From Mageeibacillus sp. UBA4314 (lineage in GTDB: Bacteria > Bacillota > Clostridia > Saccharofermentanales > Saccharofermentanaceae), in contig DGUI01000053.1 of assembly GCA_002394605.1 (NCBI GenBank), positions 1 through 14,784 on the forward strand: a stretch of DNA of 14,784 nucleotides. Direction: 5' to 3'. The position numbers were made by a program, and so were the translations under genes. Below are positions 1 through 7,541 of this stretch, one piece after another (the first letter of the stretch is position 1; every line of letters starts with the position of its first letter). Under the pieces are notes generated by a model. That model did not search any database, was not told the origin of the DNA, and saw only the letters and a program-made list of their open reading frames with translations.

Positions 1-104
1 AGCAGATCGCTCAAGGTAGTGTGCACTACATTGAGCACTTTACTGAAAGCGCAGCAGATCACTCAAGGTAGTGCGCATTACATTGAGCATTTTACTGAAT
101 ATGC
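1..104. repeat. Two tandem copies of a 52-bp non-coding repeat with an internal hairpin
   Basis: Copy 1 is 1-52 and copy 2 is 53-104. They agree at 45 of 52 positions by my count. Each copy contains an imperfect palindrome with outer arms CTCAA/TTGAG, an unpaired G/A, inner arms GTAGTG/CAYTAC and a two-base loop (copy 1 at about 11-36, copy 2 at about 63-88). In copy 2 one inner pair becomes a G-U wobble in plus-strand RNA, so folding is largely kept. The period of 52 is not a multiple of three, which argues against a protein repeat. The array lies just beyond the stop of the minus-strand lipoprotein gene. It begins at the window edge, so the copy number is unknown. Confidence 0.8.
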
Positions 105-129
105 AGAGCATCAGAGGTGTCGCCGGACA

Positions 130-924
130 TCATCCCCACTCCGGGTACAGAGTCCAGTTACCAAAATCATTAAGCATATGCTCGTGCGTCACAGTATCCA
201 GACAGACTGTATACTCTTCCGCGCCGACACACATCTTAAGATCATAGATAAAGCAGAGATTACCTCTCTCTGAGACAAAAGGCGCTGCTTTCGCGAGGTT
301 GGAATCCTTGAGGTTGGCAGCCCTGTAATCCATGTCCTCGACCACCGTAAAAAGTGACCCTTCCTTATCATCTGCCATGGCAGCTTCGACAGTCTTCTTG
401 ACGAGCCCGGTAAATCCGGCGCTGTCCTGCCCGGCTGCTGCCAGCAATTCCTCATCAGACATCAGCTTGCCGGTCGCAGCTGAGACGTTAAAGGCCTTAT
501 ATGAATCACAATCAATGGTGCTGATCCCGCGCACGAGAAGGCTCACATAACTGCCGCCGTCGTAGAAGGAATACTCAGTGCCGCTGAACCAGTCACTGTC
601 CTCCTTGATCTCTGCTACGAACTTGCTTATCTCACTGTTGACATCAGTGATCTCAGCATCACCGAGCCTGATCCCGGGAGTGATGTAAGTCCCCTCCCCC
701 TTCTTCTCTTCAGATGCAGTGTATACTGTGATCTTCTGCACAGCCGAGGTCTCCTCAGACACCGACGCCTCAGCTGACGTCGATCCCGATGTCACAACCG
801 TCGTATCCGAAGGCGTCGTATCAACTGACGCCGCACCTGACGTCTCTGCTGTCTTGGAACAGCCCGCAAGGACCATTAAGAATGCCATCGCGCAGGCTGT
901 TCCCGCAACTCTTATCTTCTTCAT
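130..924 (-). CDS. Putative surface lipoprotein, RsiV/DUF3298-like C-terminal region
   Basis: A 264-residue protein. The start at 924 is chosen because GAGGGG lies seven bases upstream and a classic lipoprotein signal follows: MKK, a hydrophobic stretch and the lipobox LAGC with Cys22. A start at 972 would add 16 residues ahead of the signal. After Cys22 comes a linker of about 40 residues rich in Ser, Thr and Ala, typical of a flexible tether from membrane to wall. The globular part (about 65-264) has a stretch reading like 'yxxfNxxxxTGKxMsdeeLl', reminiscent of the DUF3298/RsiV fold; that assignment is weak. It lies 93 bases downstream of the ABC permease on the same strand but has its own TATAAT. 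It is probably an envelope protein of unknown role. Lipoprotein status is secure; function is not. Confidence 0.85.
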   Translation of the reverse strand: MKKIRVAGTACAMAFLMVLAGCSKTAETSGAASVDTTPSDTTVVTSGSTSAEASVSEETSAVQKITVYTASEEKKGEGTYITPGIRLGDAEITDVNSEISKFVAEIKEDSDWFSGTEYSFYDGGSYVSLLVRGISTIDCDSYKAFNVSAATGKLMSDEELLAAAGQDSAGFTGLVKKTVEAAMADDKEGSLFTVVEDMDYRAANLKDSNLAKAAPFVSERGNLCFIYDLKMCVGAEEYTVCLDTVTHEHMLNDFGNWTLYPEWG

Positions 925-983
925 ACCAATACCCCTCATAACACTATTGTCGGAAAGCAGATGACCTGCCAACTGCTCTAAGC

Positions 984-989
984 ATTATA
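984..989 (-). promoter_or_regulatory. Promoter -10 box of the lipoprotein gene
   Basis: A perfect TATAAT on the minus strand between the permease stop and the lipoprotein start, giving a predicted leader of about 50 bases. No convincing -35 box is seen at 17-18 bp. The box sits inside an 8-bp inverted repeat, GACCTGCC/GGCAGGTC, with arms at 963-970 and 1009-1016. Confidence 0.5.
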
Positions 990-1017
990 CATCATCCGCA
1001 TAGGATAGGGCAGGTCC

Positions 1018-4000
1018 TCACTCCCTGTTCTTCAGCACCTCGATCGGTCTGATCCTCCTGATCCTTCCGACGAGCAGATTGTTGATGATGAAATAAAGAA
1101 TGATTATCACAGCAAATATGATCACATACATTACAGGCGGATAAGAAGGCGTTATGCCTACTCCGACATTGCTGACAAGATATCTGGGATAGATGTAGTC
1201 CATGATCATCTTGCAAAGCGGTATGGAGATAAGCGCCCCGGTAAACACGGTGAAGAAGTTGCCGTCAAGGTACATCTTCCGGACTTCCCGGTTCTTAAAT
1301 CCCAGTATCTTCACGAGCGCTATGTTGAAGGCCGACCTGTCGAGCATCATCTTCATCATGAGATACATTACGACGATAAAGATCACGGCAGATGCAACTG
1401 ACATTGTAGTGATCATGGGACCCATCATGCTGACATAGATCCCGGCTGACTTCCTGATATCCTCTTTCGTGAGGACGCTGTAGAGGCGCCCGCTCGGGAT
1501 ATCAAGCTCATGGTCAGAGAAGACCACATCATAATGATCATCACTCTTGCCGAACATGTCGCGGCATCTGTCGATGTCCATGAATACCATCATCGATGCC
1601 GAGAAATCGAAGATCTTGGCTACCCTGAAGGCATACAGCCTGTCACCGTTCTTGTTTGACAGCGTGAATTCGTCCCCGACATTGAGGTTGTATTTCACTG
1701 CCACTGCCGAGCTCAGGACGAGGTCGGTATCGTTGTCCGGCAGAACTCCGGTGTCGAAGAACGGATTATCCTTTGTTATGCCCAGCAGCGTCACATCGAA
1801 AGTATATCCGTAGATCTCTTTCTTGAGGTTCTCCGCCACCGCTTCATATCCGCCTTCCGGGACTTTTTCCGACGGGTACTTGTAGTTGTACATATATTCA
1901 AACTTCGTCTGGTCAACATAGTACTCGTTTACTTTCGAACAGTAGACATAAGTATTAAGGGCAAGGAATGCGATCAGGAGACCCATGAACAGGCCCAGAA
2001 CGACCGTAAGTCCGCTCCTTGCTTCCCGTATCATCTGCCTTAATCTGAACATGTTGATGAACTTCAGTCCGCGGATTCTGAGATCCCTGCCCTTGACTGC
2101 TTTCTGCTCGTTGCGGAGGAGCGACAGAGGGCTCTTCTTAAGACGCTTGCGTATGACGGTCACGTTCACGATAAATGCCGTGACCGGAGGAACAACGATC
2201 CCGTAGATCAGGATAAAAGGAGTTATCTTGATCTCCATGGCAGGCATCGAGAAATACCCCAGTGTATCGTTAAGCTGCGCCATTATCCCGATGGGAGTGC
2301 CGATCGCGGTCAGCGTGCCGATGATACCGGATATCAATGACACGAGAACGGGCACGGATACATAGCTTAACGTAAGTGTCCTTCTCTTCAGGCCCATTGA
2401 ATAGAGTGCGCCGATAACGGGACTCTCGCCGTCGATCGTGTGAACGATAAAGACAGATATGACATATGCGAACAGCATCACCAGGAGCACACCGAAAATG
2501 ATACTTGCAGTCAGATTGATCTGCACGTCATCAGCGGCGGAATCGATCCTGGGATTCTCGGCATGATCGATAAAGACCATCAGATTGGATGTCTCTATAT
2601 CGAAGACCTTATCTACAAGATCGTTCGCCTCATCTGCAAATTCCTTGACCCCGTCATACAGCTCATGCGCACCGTCTGCAAGATCAGAAGAACCGTCCCT
2701 GATCTCACCGGAAGCATCGTAGAGCTCATTGACGCCATCGGACAGATCAGCTATGCCGTTCTTCAGCTTCCTGGTCCCCGAGTGAAGGGATGCGGCTCCG
2801 CTATACAGTGTCTTGCTGTTCCTGCGCAGTGCAAGAAGTCCGCCTGACAGGGATGATGCGCCCTTGTCCAGAGTGCCTGCTCCGCCCTTGAGCTTATCTA
2901 TTCCGTCAAAGATGCTGCCGAATCCGGTCTTAAGACCGCTGACCGGCTTCTTCAGGGTCGCGCCGACACCCGCGATATACGGATTGGGATCCGAAGCCAG
3001 CGTACCGGTCGAAGCGGCGAACTCCTTGATCCCCGTGCGGTATTTGGATGCGCCTGTCCGGAGTGTGGATATCCCTGTCTTAAGTGATGTCATTCCGCCG
3101 GCAAGTGACGTGGCACCCTTAGAGGCAGAATCTACTCCCGAAGTATATGCCTTCACGCCCTTCTCCAGTGAATCAGCACCGTCATTAAGAGCTTTGGCGC
3201 CCCTCTTGAGATCAGGCATGGCATCTTTGAGCTCCTTCATGCCATCGTGGTATTCCTTTGTGCCGTCAGCGAGCTCGTCGGCACCGTCCGCGAGCTCACT
3301 TGCCCCGTCCTTGAGTTCATCTATGCCCTCCAGAAGATCATCCTTGTCGGATGTCATCCTGTTCCAGTATTCCTTGAAGTAGGCGTCATCCGTATCATCA
3401 ACTTCAAACTTATTGTCCTCAAGGAGCGTCCTGAGCTCATCATCAGTCATCGCTCCATTGAGCTTAAATGCATAGTAATACTCCTCCGAAGATACCGCCT
3501 TACCCTCTGATAAGAGTTCATCATACATCGCAGGTGTTACGAAGAACAGCCCGAAAGAAGAACTGTCAACGACCGTATCGGACAGCTTCCTGTACACGGT
3601 GTTGTAGTCAGGTGCGGCACCTATGCCGCACACGGAAAGATCATGCCCTCCGACGCTGATCACATCACCCGGAACGATATTGTTGACCTCAGCAAATCTC
3701 CTCTCCAGGACAACTTCATTATCACCGGAGGGAAGCGCCCCGCTTACTACCGATATCCTGTTGATGTTCTCCCTGACCTTAAAAGCTCTCAGTATCTTGT
3801 CTTCCTTGTACTGATAGTCCGTATAGAACATCTTCTCCACTGAAATGCCTTTGTCAGTGATCTTCTTCAATTCATCGTCTCTGAGCGGAACAAAGACCGA
3901 GAACTCCCCGTCCTCGCGGCACAGCAGTTCATCACTTGTCTCCGTGATATCGATGACCGTTATCGCAGCACCCATGAGGCTGACCACTATAAAGATCGAG

Positions 4001-4086
4001 AATATTATAAGCAGCGAGAGAGCTATATACCTTGCAGCACCATCCTTGATGTCACGGATGGCGCGCTTAAAGAGGATCCATCCCAT
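1018..4086 (-). CDS. FtsX-family ABC transporter permease with long Leu/Gly-heptad coiled-coil insert
   Basis: A 1022-residue inner-membrane permease, partner of the ATPase just upstream: its ATG follows the ATPase stop after one base, and a GGAGG lies inside the ATPase 3' end. Layout: TM1 at about 20-45; an extracytoplasmic region; about 15 heptads of the form G-x-x-x-L-x-x (about 254-358); a break with DPNP; about 13 more heptads (about 393-483); a first FtsX-like membrane block (about 525-650); TM at about 690-715; a second extracytoplasmic domain (about 720-880); and a terminal FtsX block (about 890-1010) ending IRRIRPIEVLKNRE, the usual FtsX C-terminus. The heptads match the xxxLxxG repeat known from YhgE/Pip-type proteins and probably fold as a long antiparallel helical hairpin reaching into the wall. 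It likely exports or extracts a lipid, peptide or other envelope substrate; the substrate is unknown. A metal-type operator precedes the operon. Confidence 0.93.
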   Translation of the reverse strand: MGWILFKRAIRDIKDGAARYIALSLLIIFSIFIVVSLMGAAITVIDITETSDELLCREDGEFSVFVPLRDDELKKITDKGISVEKMFYTDYQYKEDKILRAFKVRENINRISVVSGALPSGDNEVVLERRFAEVNNIVPGDVISVGGHDLSVCGIGAAPDYNTVYRKLSDTVVDSSSFGLFFVTPAMYDELLSEGKAVSSEEYYYAFKLNGAMTDDELRTLLEDNKFEVDDTDDAYFKEYWNRMTSDKDDLLEGIDELKDGASELADGADELADGTKEYHDGMKELKDAMPDLKRGAKALNDGADSLEKGVKAYTSGVDSASKGATSLAGGMTSLKTGISTLRTGASKYRTGIKEFAASTGTLASDPNPYIAGVGATLKKPVSGLKTGFGSIFDGIDKLKGGAGTLDKGASSLSGGLLALRRNSKTLYSGAASLHSGTRKLKNGIADLSDGVNELYDASGEIRDGSSDLADGAHELYDGVKEFADEANDLVDKVFDIETSNLMVFIDHAENPRIDSAADDVQINLTASIIFGVLLVMLFAYVISVFIVHTIDGESPVIGALYSMGLKRRTLTLSYVSVPVLVSLISGIIGTLTAIGTPIGIMAQLNDTLGYFSMPAMEIKITPFILIYGIVVPPVTAFIVNVTVIRKRLKKSPLSLLRNEQKAVKGRDLRIRGLKFINMFRLRQMIREARSGLTVVLGLFMGLLIAFLALNTYVYCSKVNEYYVDQTKFEYMYNYKYPSEKVPEGGYEAVAENLKKEIYGYTFDVTLLGITKDNPFFDTGVLPDNDTDLVLSSAVAVKYNLNVGDEFTLSNKNGDRLYAFRVAKIFDFSASMMVFMDIDRCRDMFGKSDDHYDVVFSDHELDIPSGRLYSVLTKEDIRKSAGIYVSMMGPMITTMSVASAVIFIVVMYLMMKMMLDRSAFNIALVKILGFKNREVRKMYLDGNFFTVFTGALISIPLCKMIMDYIYPRYLVSNVGVGITPSYPPVMYVIIFAVIIILYFIINNLLVGRIRRIRPIEVLKNRE

Positions 4087-4087
4087 A

Positions 4088-4789
4088 TCACAGCTCCTCC
4101 AGTTCAGAAGCGGGTGTCTTCACTTTGTTGTAGTAGTCTTTGGACACTTCGCCATCCTTGAGATATATAACATGATCGACCATGTTCTTGATCGAATTAT
4201 TGTGCGTTACTATCAGCATCGTTGTGCCATACTGCTTATTGATCTTCTCGAGCAGGATGAGAATGTCACGCGATGTCTTCGAATCGAGCGCACCGGTCGG
4301 TTCGTCACACAAAAGGACCTTGGGGTTCTTGATCAAAGCCCTGGCGATCGCACATCTCTGCTGCTGTCCTCCTGATAACTGGGAAGGAAACTTGTTCTTA
4401 TGCTCGGTAAGTCCCAGCACTGCAAGAAGTTCATCCATCTTCAGGGGATCTGATGACAGGTATTCACATACCTGTATATTCTCCCTGACAGTCAGATTGG
4501 GTACGAGATTGTAGAACTGGAAGATAAAACCGAGATTATCCCTCCTGTATCCGGCAAGCTTCTCCCCCTTCATCTTCTCAATCCCGATGCCTGCAACATT
4601 GACCGTGCCTGAATCTACTTCATCAAGACCTCCGATGCAGTTGAGAAGTGTTGATTTGCCGGATCCTGATGTCCCCTGGATAACACACATCTCACCCTTG
4701 TTTACTCCGATATTGACTCCCTTGAGGACCTGAACATAGCTTCCGCCCTCACCATAAGACTTAGTAAGTCCACGCGTCTCGATATACAT
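4088..4789 (-). CDS. ABC transporter ATP-binding protein, MacB/LolD type
   Basis: A 233-residue cytoplasmic ATPase that powers the FtsX-type permease encoded next. All motifs are intact: Walker A GTSGSGKS (39-46), Q-loop Q91 in FIFQFYNLVP, signature LSGGQQQR (138-145), Walker B VLLCDEPTGALD (158-169) and H-loop H196. The FQ-YNLxP and DEPTGALD wording is typical of the LolD/MacB/BceA group, whose permeases are FtsX-like. The start at 4789 is preceded by AAGGGGG at a spacing of six. It is first in the operon; its promoter region carries a perfect 9-bp-arm palindrome of the GTTAG-N6-CTAAC type. The motif argument is very strong; the transported substrate cannot be read from the sequence. Confidence 0.97.
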   Translation of the reverse strand: MYIETRGLTKSYGEGGSYVQVLKGVNIGVNKGEMCVIQGTSGSGKSTLLNCIGGLDEVDSGTVNVAGIGIEKMKGEKLAGYRRDNLGFIFQFYNLVPNLTVRENIQVCEYLSSDPLKMDELLAVLGLTEHKNKFPSQLSGGQQQRCAIARALIKNPKVLLCDEPTGALDSKTSRDILILLEKINKQYGTTMLIVTHNNSIKNMVDHVIYLKDGEVSKDYYNKVKTPASELEEL

Positions 4790-4816
4790 ATAACGCCCCC
4801 TTATCTTTCCTGTTTA

Positions 4817-4840
4817 TTATGTTAGTCTTGTCTAACATAA
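4817..4840. promoter_or_regulatory. Operator S1: GTTAG-N6-CTAAC palindrome before the ABC operon
   Basis: Perfect inverted repeat with arms TTATGTTAG and CTAACATAA around TCTTGT. It overlaps the -10 box and predicted start site of the ABC operon promoter, as expected for a repressor site. It is one of four related sites in the window. A DtxR/MntR-type metal regulator is inferred. Confidence 0.7.
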
Positions 4841-4864
4841 TCGTAAAGTTGGTGTTTTTTACAA
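4837..4864 (-). promoter_or_regulatory. Putative promoter of the ABC transporter operon
   Basis: Read on the minus strand: TTGTAA (4859-4864), a 16-bp spacer, then GATTAT (4837-4842), each four of six to consensus. Transcription would start inside operator S1, about 40 bases before the ATPase ATG. The boxes are modest, so support comes mainly from their position relative to the operator. Confidence 0.4.
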
Positions 4865-4900
4865 TTAATCAGATGCATCAGAAAAGGTTTTTGTAAAAAT

Positions 4901-4918
4901 AGTTAGCAACAGCTAACT
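4901..4918. promoter_or_regulatory. Operator S2: GTTAG-N6-CTAAC palindrome before the ZIP gene
   Basis: Arms AGTTAGC and GCTAACT around AACA, a perfect 7-bp inverted repeat sharing the GTTAG...CTAAC frame and spacing of S1, S3 and S4. It covers the -35/spacer region of the ZIP promoter. Centre-to-centre distance from S1 is 81 bp, so one repressor could control both divergent transcripts. Confidence 0.65.
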
Positions 4919-4932
4919 TTTGGGGTTATAAT
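4903..4932 (+). promoter_or_regulatory. Promoter of the ZIP gene, possibly leaderless
   Basis: A perfect TATAAT at 4927-4932 with a weak TTAGCA at 4903-4908 (18-bp spacer). The predicted start of transcription, about seven bases after the -10 box, coincides with the ATG at 4939. No ribosome binding site fits that ATG; the only G-rich run, GGGG at 4922-4925, is 13 bases away. Confidence 0.5.
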
Positions 4933-4938
4933 GGCATT

Positions 4939-5721
4939 ATGGATTATATGTCAGTGTTACAGGGAATACTTATCCCTTTCGCAGGTACCACTCTCGGGGC
5001 GGCCTGTGTATTCTTCCTTAAGGGGTCGTTTGGCAACAGGACGAGCCGTGCTCTTACGGGCTTTGCTTCAGGAGTCATGGTATCAGCATCATTCTTCAGC
5101 CTCCTTATGCCCGCAATAGAGCAGTCCGCTTCCCTCGGAAGCTGGTCGTTTGTTCCCGCATGTGCAGGATTTGCCATCGGTATGCTGTTCCTTCTCGTTC
5201 TTGACAAAGTCATTCCGCACATCCACATGGATAAGAGCGAAGAGGGTCCCAAAAGCGGCCTGTCAAGGACAACGAAGCTCATACTTGCCGTCACCCTTCA
5301 TAACATTCCGGAAGGTATGGCAGTAGGTGTCATATACGCGGGCTGGATCTATGACAATGCATCCATATCCCTGACAGGAGCACTCGCGCTGTCCATAGGA
5401 ATAGCGATACAGAACTTTCCTGAAGGCGCGATCGTATCGATGCCGCTGAGAGCTGAGGGCATGTCCAAAGGGAAGACTTTCCTTTACGGCGTCCTGTCAG
5501 GGGCGGTGGAACCCGTCGGGGCACTGGCAGTCATCCTCGCAGCAGGAGCTCTCATTCCCGTGATGCCGTACCTCCTGAGTTTCGCAGCGGGAGCAATGAT
5601 CTATGTTGTGGTCGAAGAACTGATCCCTGAGATGTCGGAAGGCGGTCATTCGAATATCGGTACCTTATGCTTCGCTGCCGGATTTGTCCTCATGATGGCT
5701 CTCGACATCGGGCTGGGATGA
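4939..5721 (+). CDS. ZIP family (GufA-type) divalent metal permease
   Basis: A 260-residue integral membrane protein that likely moves Zn2+ or related ions (Mn2+, Fe2+) across the cytoplasmic membrane. The two ZIP metal-site motifs are clear: HNIPEG at 121-126 in TM4 and QNFPEG at 158-163 in TM5, where Asn replaces the usual His, as in GufA/ZIP11-like members. EPVGA (191-195) and EELIPE (226-231) fit later helices, and the cytoplasmic loop holds HIHMD at 94-98. The length matches bacterial ZIPs, and about eight helices are expected. The start at 4939 has no Shine-Dalgarno sequence; ATG 4948 in the same frame is an alternative. It is divergent from the ABC operon, with operator S2 on its promoter, which fits metal-controlled expression. 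Family is certain; the metal is not. Confidence 0.95.
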   Translation: MDYMSVLQGILIPFAGTTLGAACVFFLKGSFGNRTSRALTGFASGVMVSASFFSLLMPAIEQSASLGSWSFVPACAGFAIGMLFLLVLDKVIPHIHMDKSEEGPKSGLSRTTKLILAVTLHNIPEGMAVGVIYAGWIYDNASISLTGALALSIGIAIQNFPEGAIVSMPLRAEGMSKGKTFLYGVLSGAVEPVGALAVILAAGALIPVMPYLLSFAAGAMIYVVVEELIPEMSEGGHSNIGTLCFAAGFVLMMALDIGLG

Positions 5722-5782
5722 TAAAATCTAAAAATCTTTAACAAATTCGCTAATATATTATAACATTCTGCTCATCCGAACC

Positions 5783-5791
5783 TGCTATAAT
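5783..5791 (+). promoter_or_regulatory. Extended -10 promoter of the GGDEF gene
   Basis: TGCTATAAT, a consensus extended -10 element, with no clear -35 box. Transcription would start near 5798. This excludes the in-frame GTG at 5793 and supports the TTG at 5829. Confidence 0.55.
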
Positions 5792-5828
5792 TGTGTTGAA
5801 CGAGTCAAACAAAGGGTGGTCCATCAAC

Positions 5829-7541
5829 TTGTCGACGTCGAAGAAGAACAAGCGCCCGGACGGTCTTGACCGGGCAACTATCAGGGAGAGAATGTACACC
5901 TTCTTCATACTGGGGATCGTGTTGTTCTGCCTCGCTTTGCTCGTTCTGCATCCTTTCGTGAAGATCGAAGGCAAGGATCTTACCACTTTAGGAGTCAATG
6001 CGAATATCGGATGGCAGTATGAGGATGGCTCCAGCGCGGATCTGACTGCTCTCAAGTTCACTAACGGCAAGGGGACGGTCACACGGGATATCACATCAGT
6101 CTTCACTTCCGGCAAGGACTTCTGTTTTGAGACGAGCAATCTGTTCTTCAAGGTGTATCTCAACGACGAGCAGATCTATGATTTCCACCCTGAGATCAAG
6201 TTCTATTACGGCAAATACTACGGCGACTACACTCACTTTGTAAACATTCCCTTCTTCAAGGGTACAGGCCACCTGAAGATCGAGTATGAGGCTCTTACCG
6301 TCAACAGCTGGACCTCGTTCCGCAATGCGAAGATGACGGAGGGCAACATTTACCTGAAGGATGGTATCAGTGCCGGCATCCTAGAGTTTACGATGTGCTT
6401 CTCTTCGTGCATAATCGGTATCATAATCATCGGCATGGGCATCGTCTTCCACACGGGCAAGAACGGCAAGATCGAGACGATAGCGCTTGGAACGGTGTCG
6501 ATCCTCGTTGCCTGTTATCTGATGGCATCCACTAATATCTGGCAGCTCCTTTTCATGGATTCTGTCTTGCCAAGACTGGCAGAGTATACGTCATTATCAC
6601 TCGTACCCGTCCCTCTCATCCTGTTCGTTGCAGCCTATACTGACAACCTGAACAAAGGCGTTCCCCTGACGATCTGCTCCGCTTCATTCACACTGTTCTT
6701 TATGATATTTCTCACGATGGTAACAGGCATCTTCGACTACAACGTTCTGCTCATGTCGATACATACGAATATCTTCATCTCGATGATCATGCTGGTGGTA
6801 TTCTTCCTGAAGACCGTGCACAACAAGAAGACAGATGTCATTAAGAACAAATGGCTTGTCATTGCATTTCTCATACTGATGATCACGTGTGTGATCGACA
6901 TTACCCTGTATTACATCGAGAAGAGCAACTATAAGATCCATACTGTCCATTACGGTCTCGGGATATTCATTGTCATACTGGCTGTCTACGAGATCAATAA
7001 CATCATGGTCATCAACAGGAAGAACGGTGAAGCTGAGACGATGATCCGCCTTGCGCGTGTTGACGGACTGACGGGGCTTTCCAACAGACTGTCTTTCGAT
7101 GAGGCTGAGAAGGAGCTGTCTGAGGACGGTTCAGCCAAGGCGTCCCTGGCACTCCTCGACATTAACTACCTGAAGACCGTAAACGACCTCTACGGACATA
7201 GTGAGGGTGACCGTCACATCAAGGCGGCGGCTAAGATCATCCTAAACAGCTTCGGCAGATACGGCGAATGCTTCAGGATCGGCGGCGATGAGTTCTTCAC
7301 GATCATCAAGGGCGAGGACCACGAGAAGAAGGTCGTTGAAGCGTTCAATACGATGACCGCAGAGATAGAGCGCTATAACAAGGAAGAGAATCCTCCTATA
7401 CCTCTCAACATCGCATGCGGGATCGCGGCTTACGAGAACGGAACGAATACTGTAGGCGAAGCCGAGAAGCTTGCAGATACGCGTATGTACACGGATAAGA
7501 AGAGACTTAAGGAAGACGGCATAAATATCTCGAATCTGTGA
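5829..7541 (+). CDS. Membrane sensor diguanylate cyclase (GGDEF protein)
   Basis: A 570-residue protein predicted to make c-di-GMP from two GTP at the membrane. TM1 lies at about 23-42, followed by an extracytoplasmic domain of about 130 residues, probably a ligand-sensing beta domain. A seven-helix membrane region (about 180-405) resembles 7TMR-DISM receptors. The C-terminal GGDEF domain opens with the ARVDGLTGLSNR lead-in, keeps LLDINYLKTVNDLYGH and ends its core with an intact GGDEF at 485-489, so catalysis is likely. The inhibitory I-site (RxxD ahead of GGDEF) is not seen at its usual position. The TTG start follows AAAGGGTGG; GTG 5793 would add 12 residues but lies too close to the -10 box. 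It ends directly against the stop of the convergent CPBP gene. The ligand is unknown. Confidence 0.9.
   Translation: MSTSKKNKRPDGLDRATIRERMYTFFILGIVLFCLALLVLHPFVKIEGKDLTTLGVNANIGWQYEDGSSADLTALKFTNGKGTVTRDITSVFTSGKDFCFETSNLFFKVYLNDEQIYDFHPEIKFYYGKYYGDYTHFVNIPFFKGTGHLKIEYEALTVNSWTSFRNAKMTEGNIYLKDGISAGILEFTMCFSSCIIGIIIIGMGIVFHTGKNGKIETIALGTVSILVACYLMASTNIWQLLFMDSVLPRLAEYTSLSLVPVPLILFVAAYTDNLNKGVPLTICSASFTLFFMIFLTMVTGIFDYNVLLMSIHTNIFISMIMLVVFFLKTVHNKKTDVIKNKWLVIAFLILMITCVIDITLYYIEKSNYKIHTVHYGLGIFIVILAVYEINNIMVINRKNGEAETMIRLARVDGLTGLSNRLSFDEAEKELSEDGSAKASLALLDINYLKTVNDLYGHSEGDRHIKAAAKIILNSFGRYGECFRIGGDEFFTIIKGEDHEKKVVEAFNTMTAEIERYNKEENPPIPLNIACGIAAYENGTNTVGEAEKLADTRMYTDKKRLKEDGINISNL

Noticed and set aside
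1..104. CRISPR array
   Set aside because: The whole 52-bp unit is conserved with no variable spacer, and only two copies are visible.
2813..3382. A 189-residue Ser/Pro-rich open frame on the plus strand
   Set aside because: It is the reverse shadow of the heptad repeats of the ABC permease; regular Gly/Leu codons read backwards as Ser/Pro, and no ribosome binding site or known domain is seen.
5793..5828. GTG 5793 as start of the GGDEF gene
   Set aside because: It begins two bases after the -10 hexamer, so it would not be in the transcript; TTG 5829 has an AAAGGGTGG upstream.
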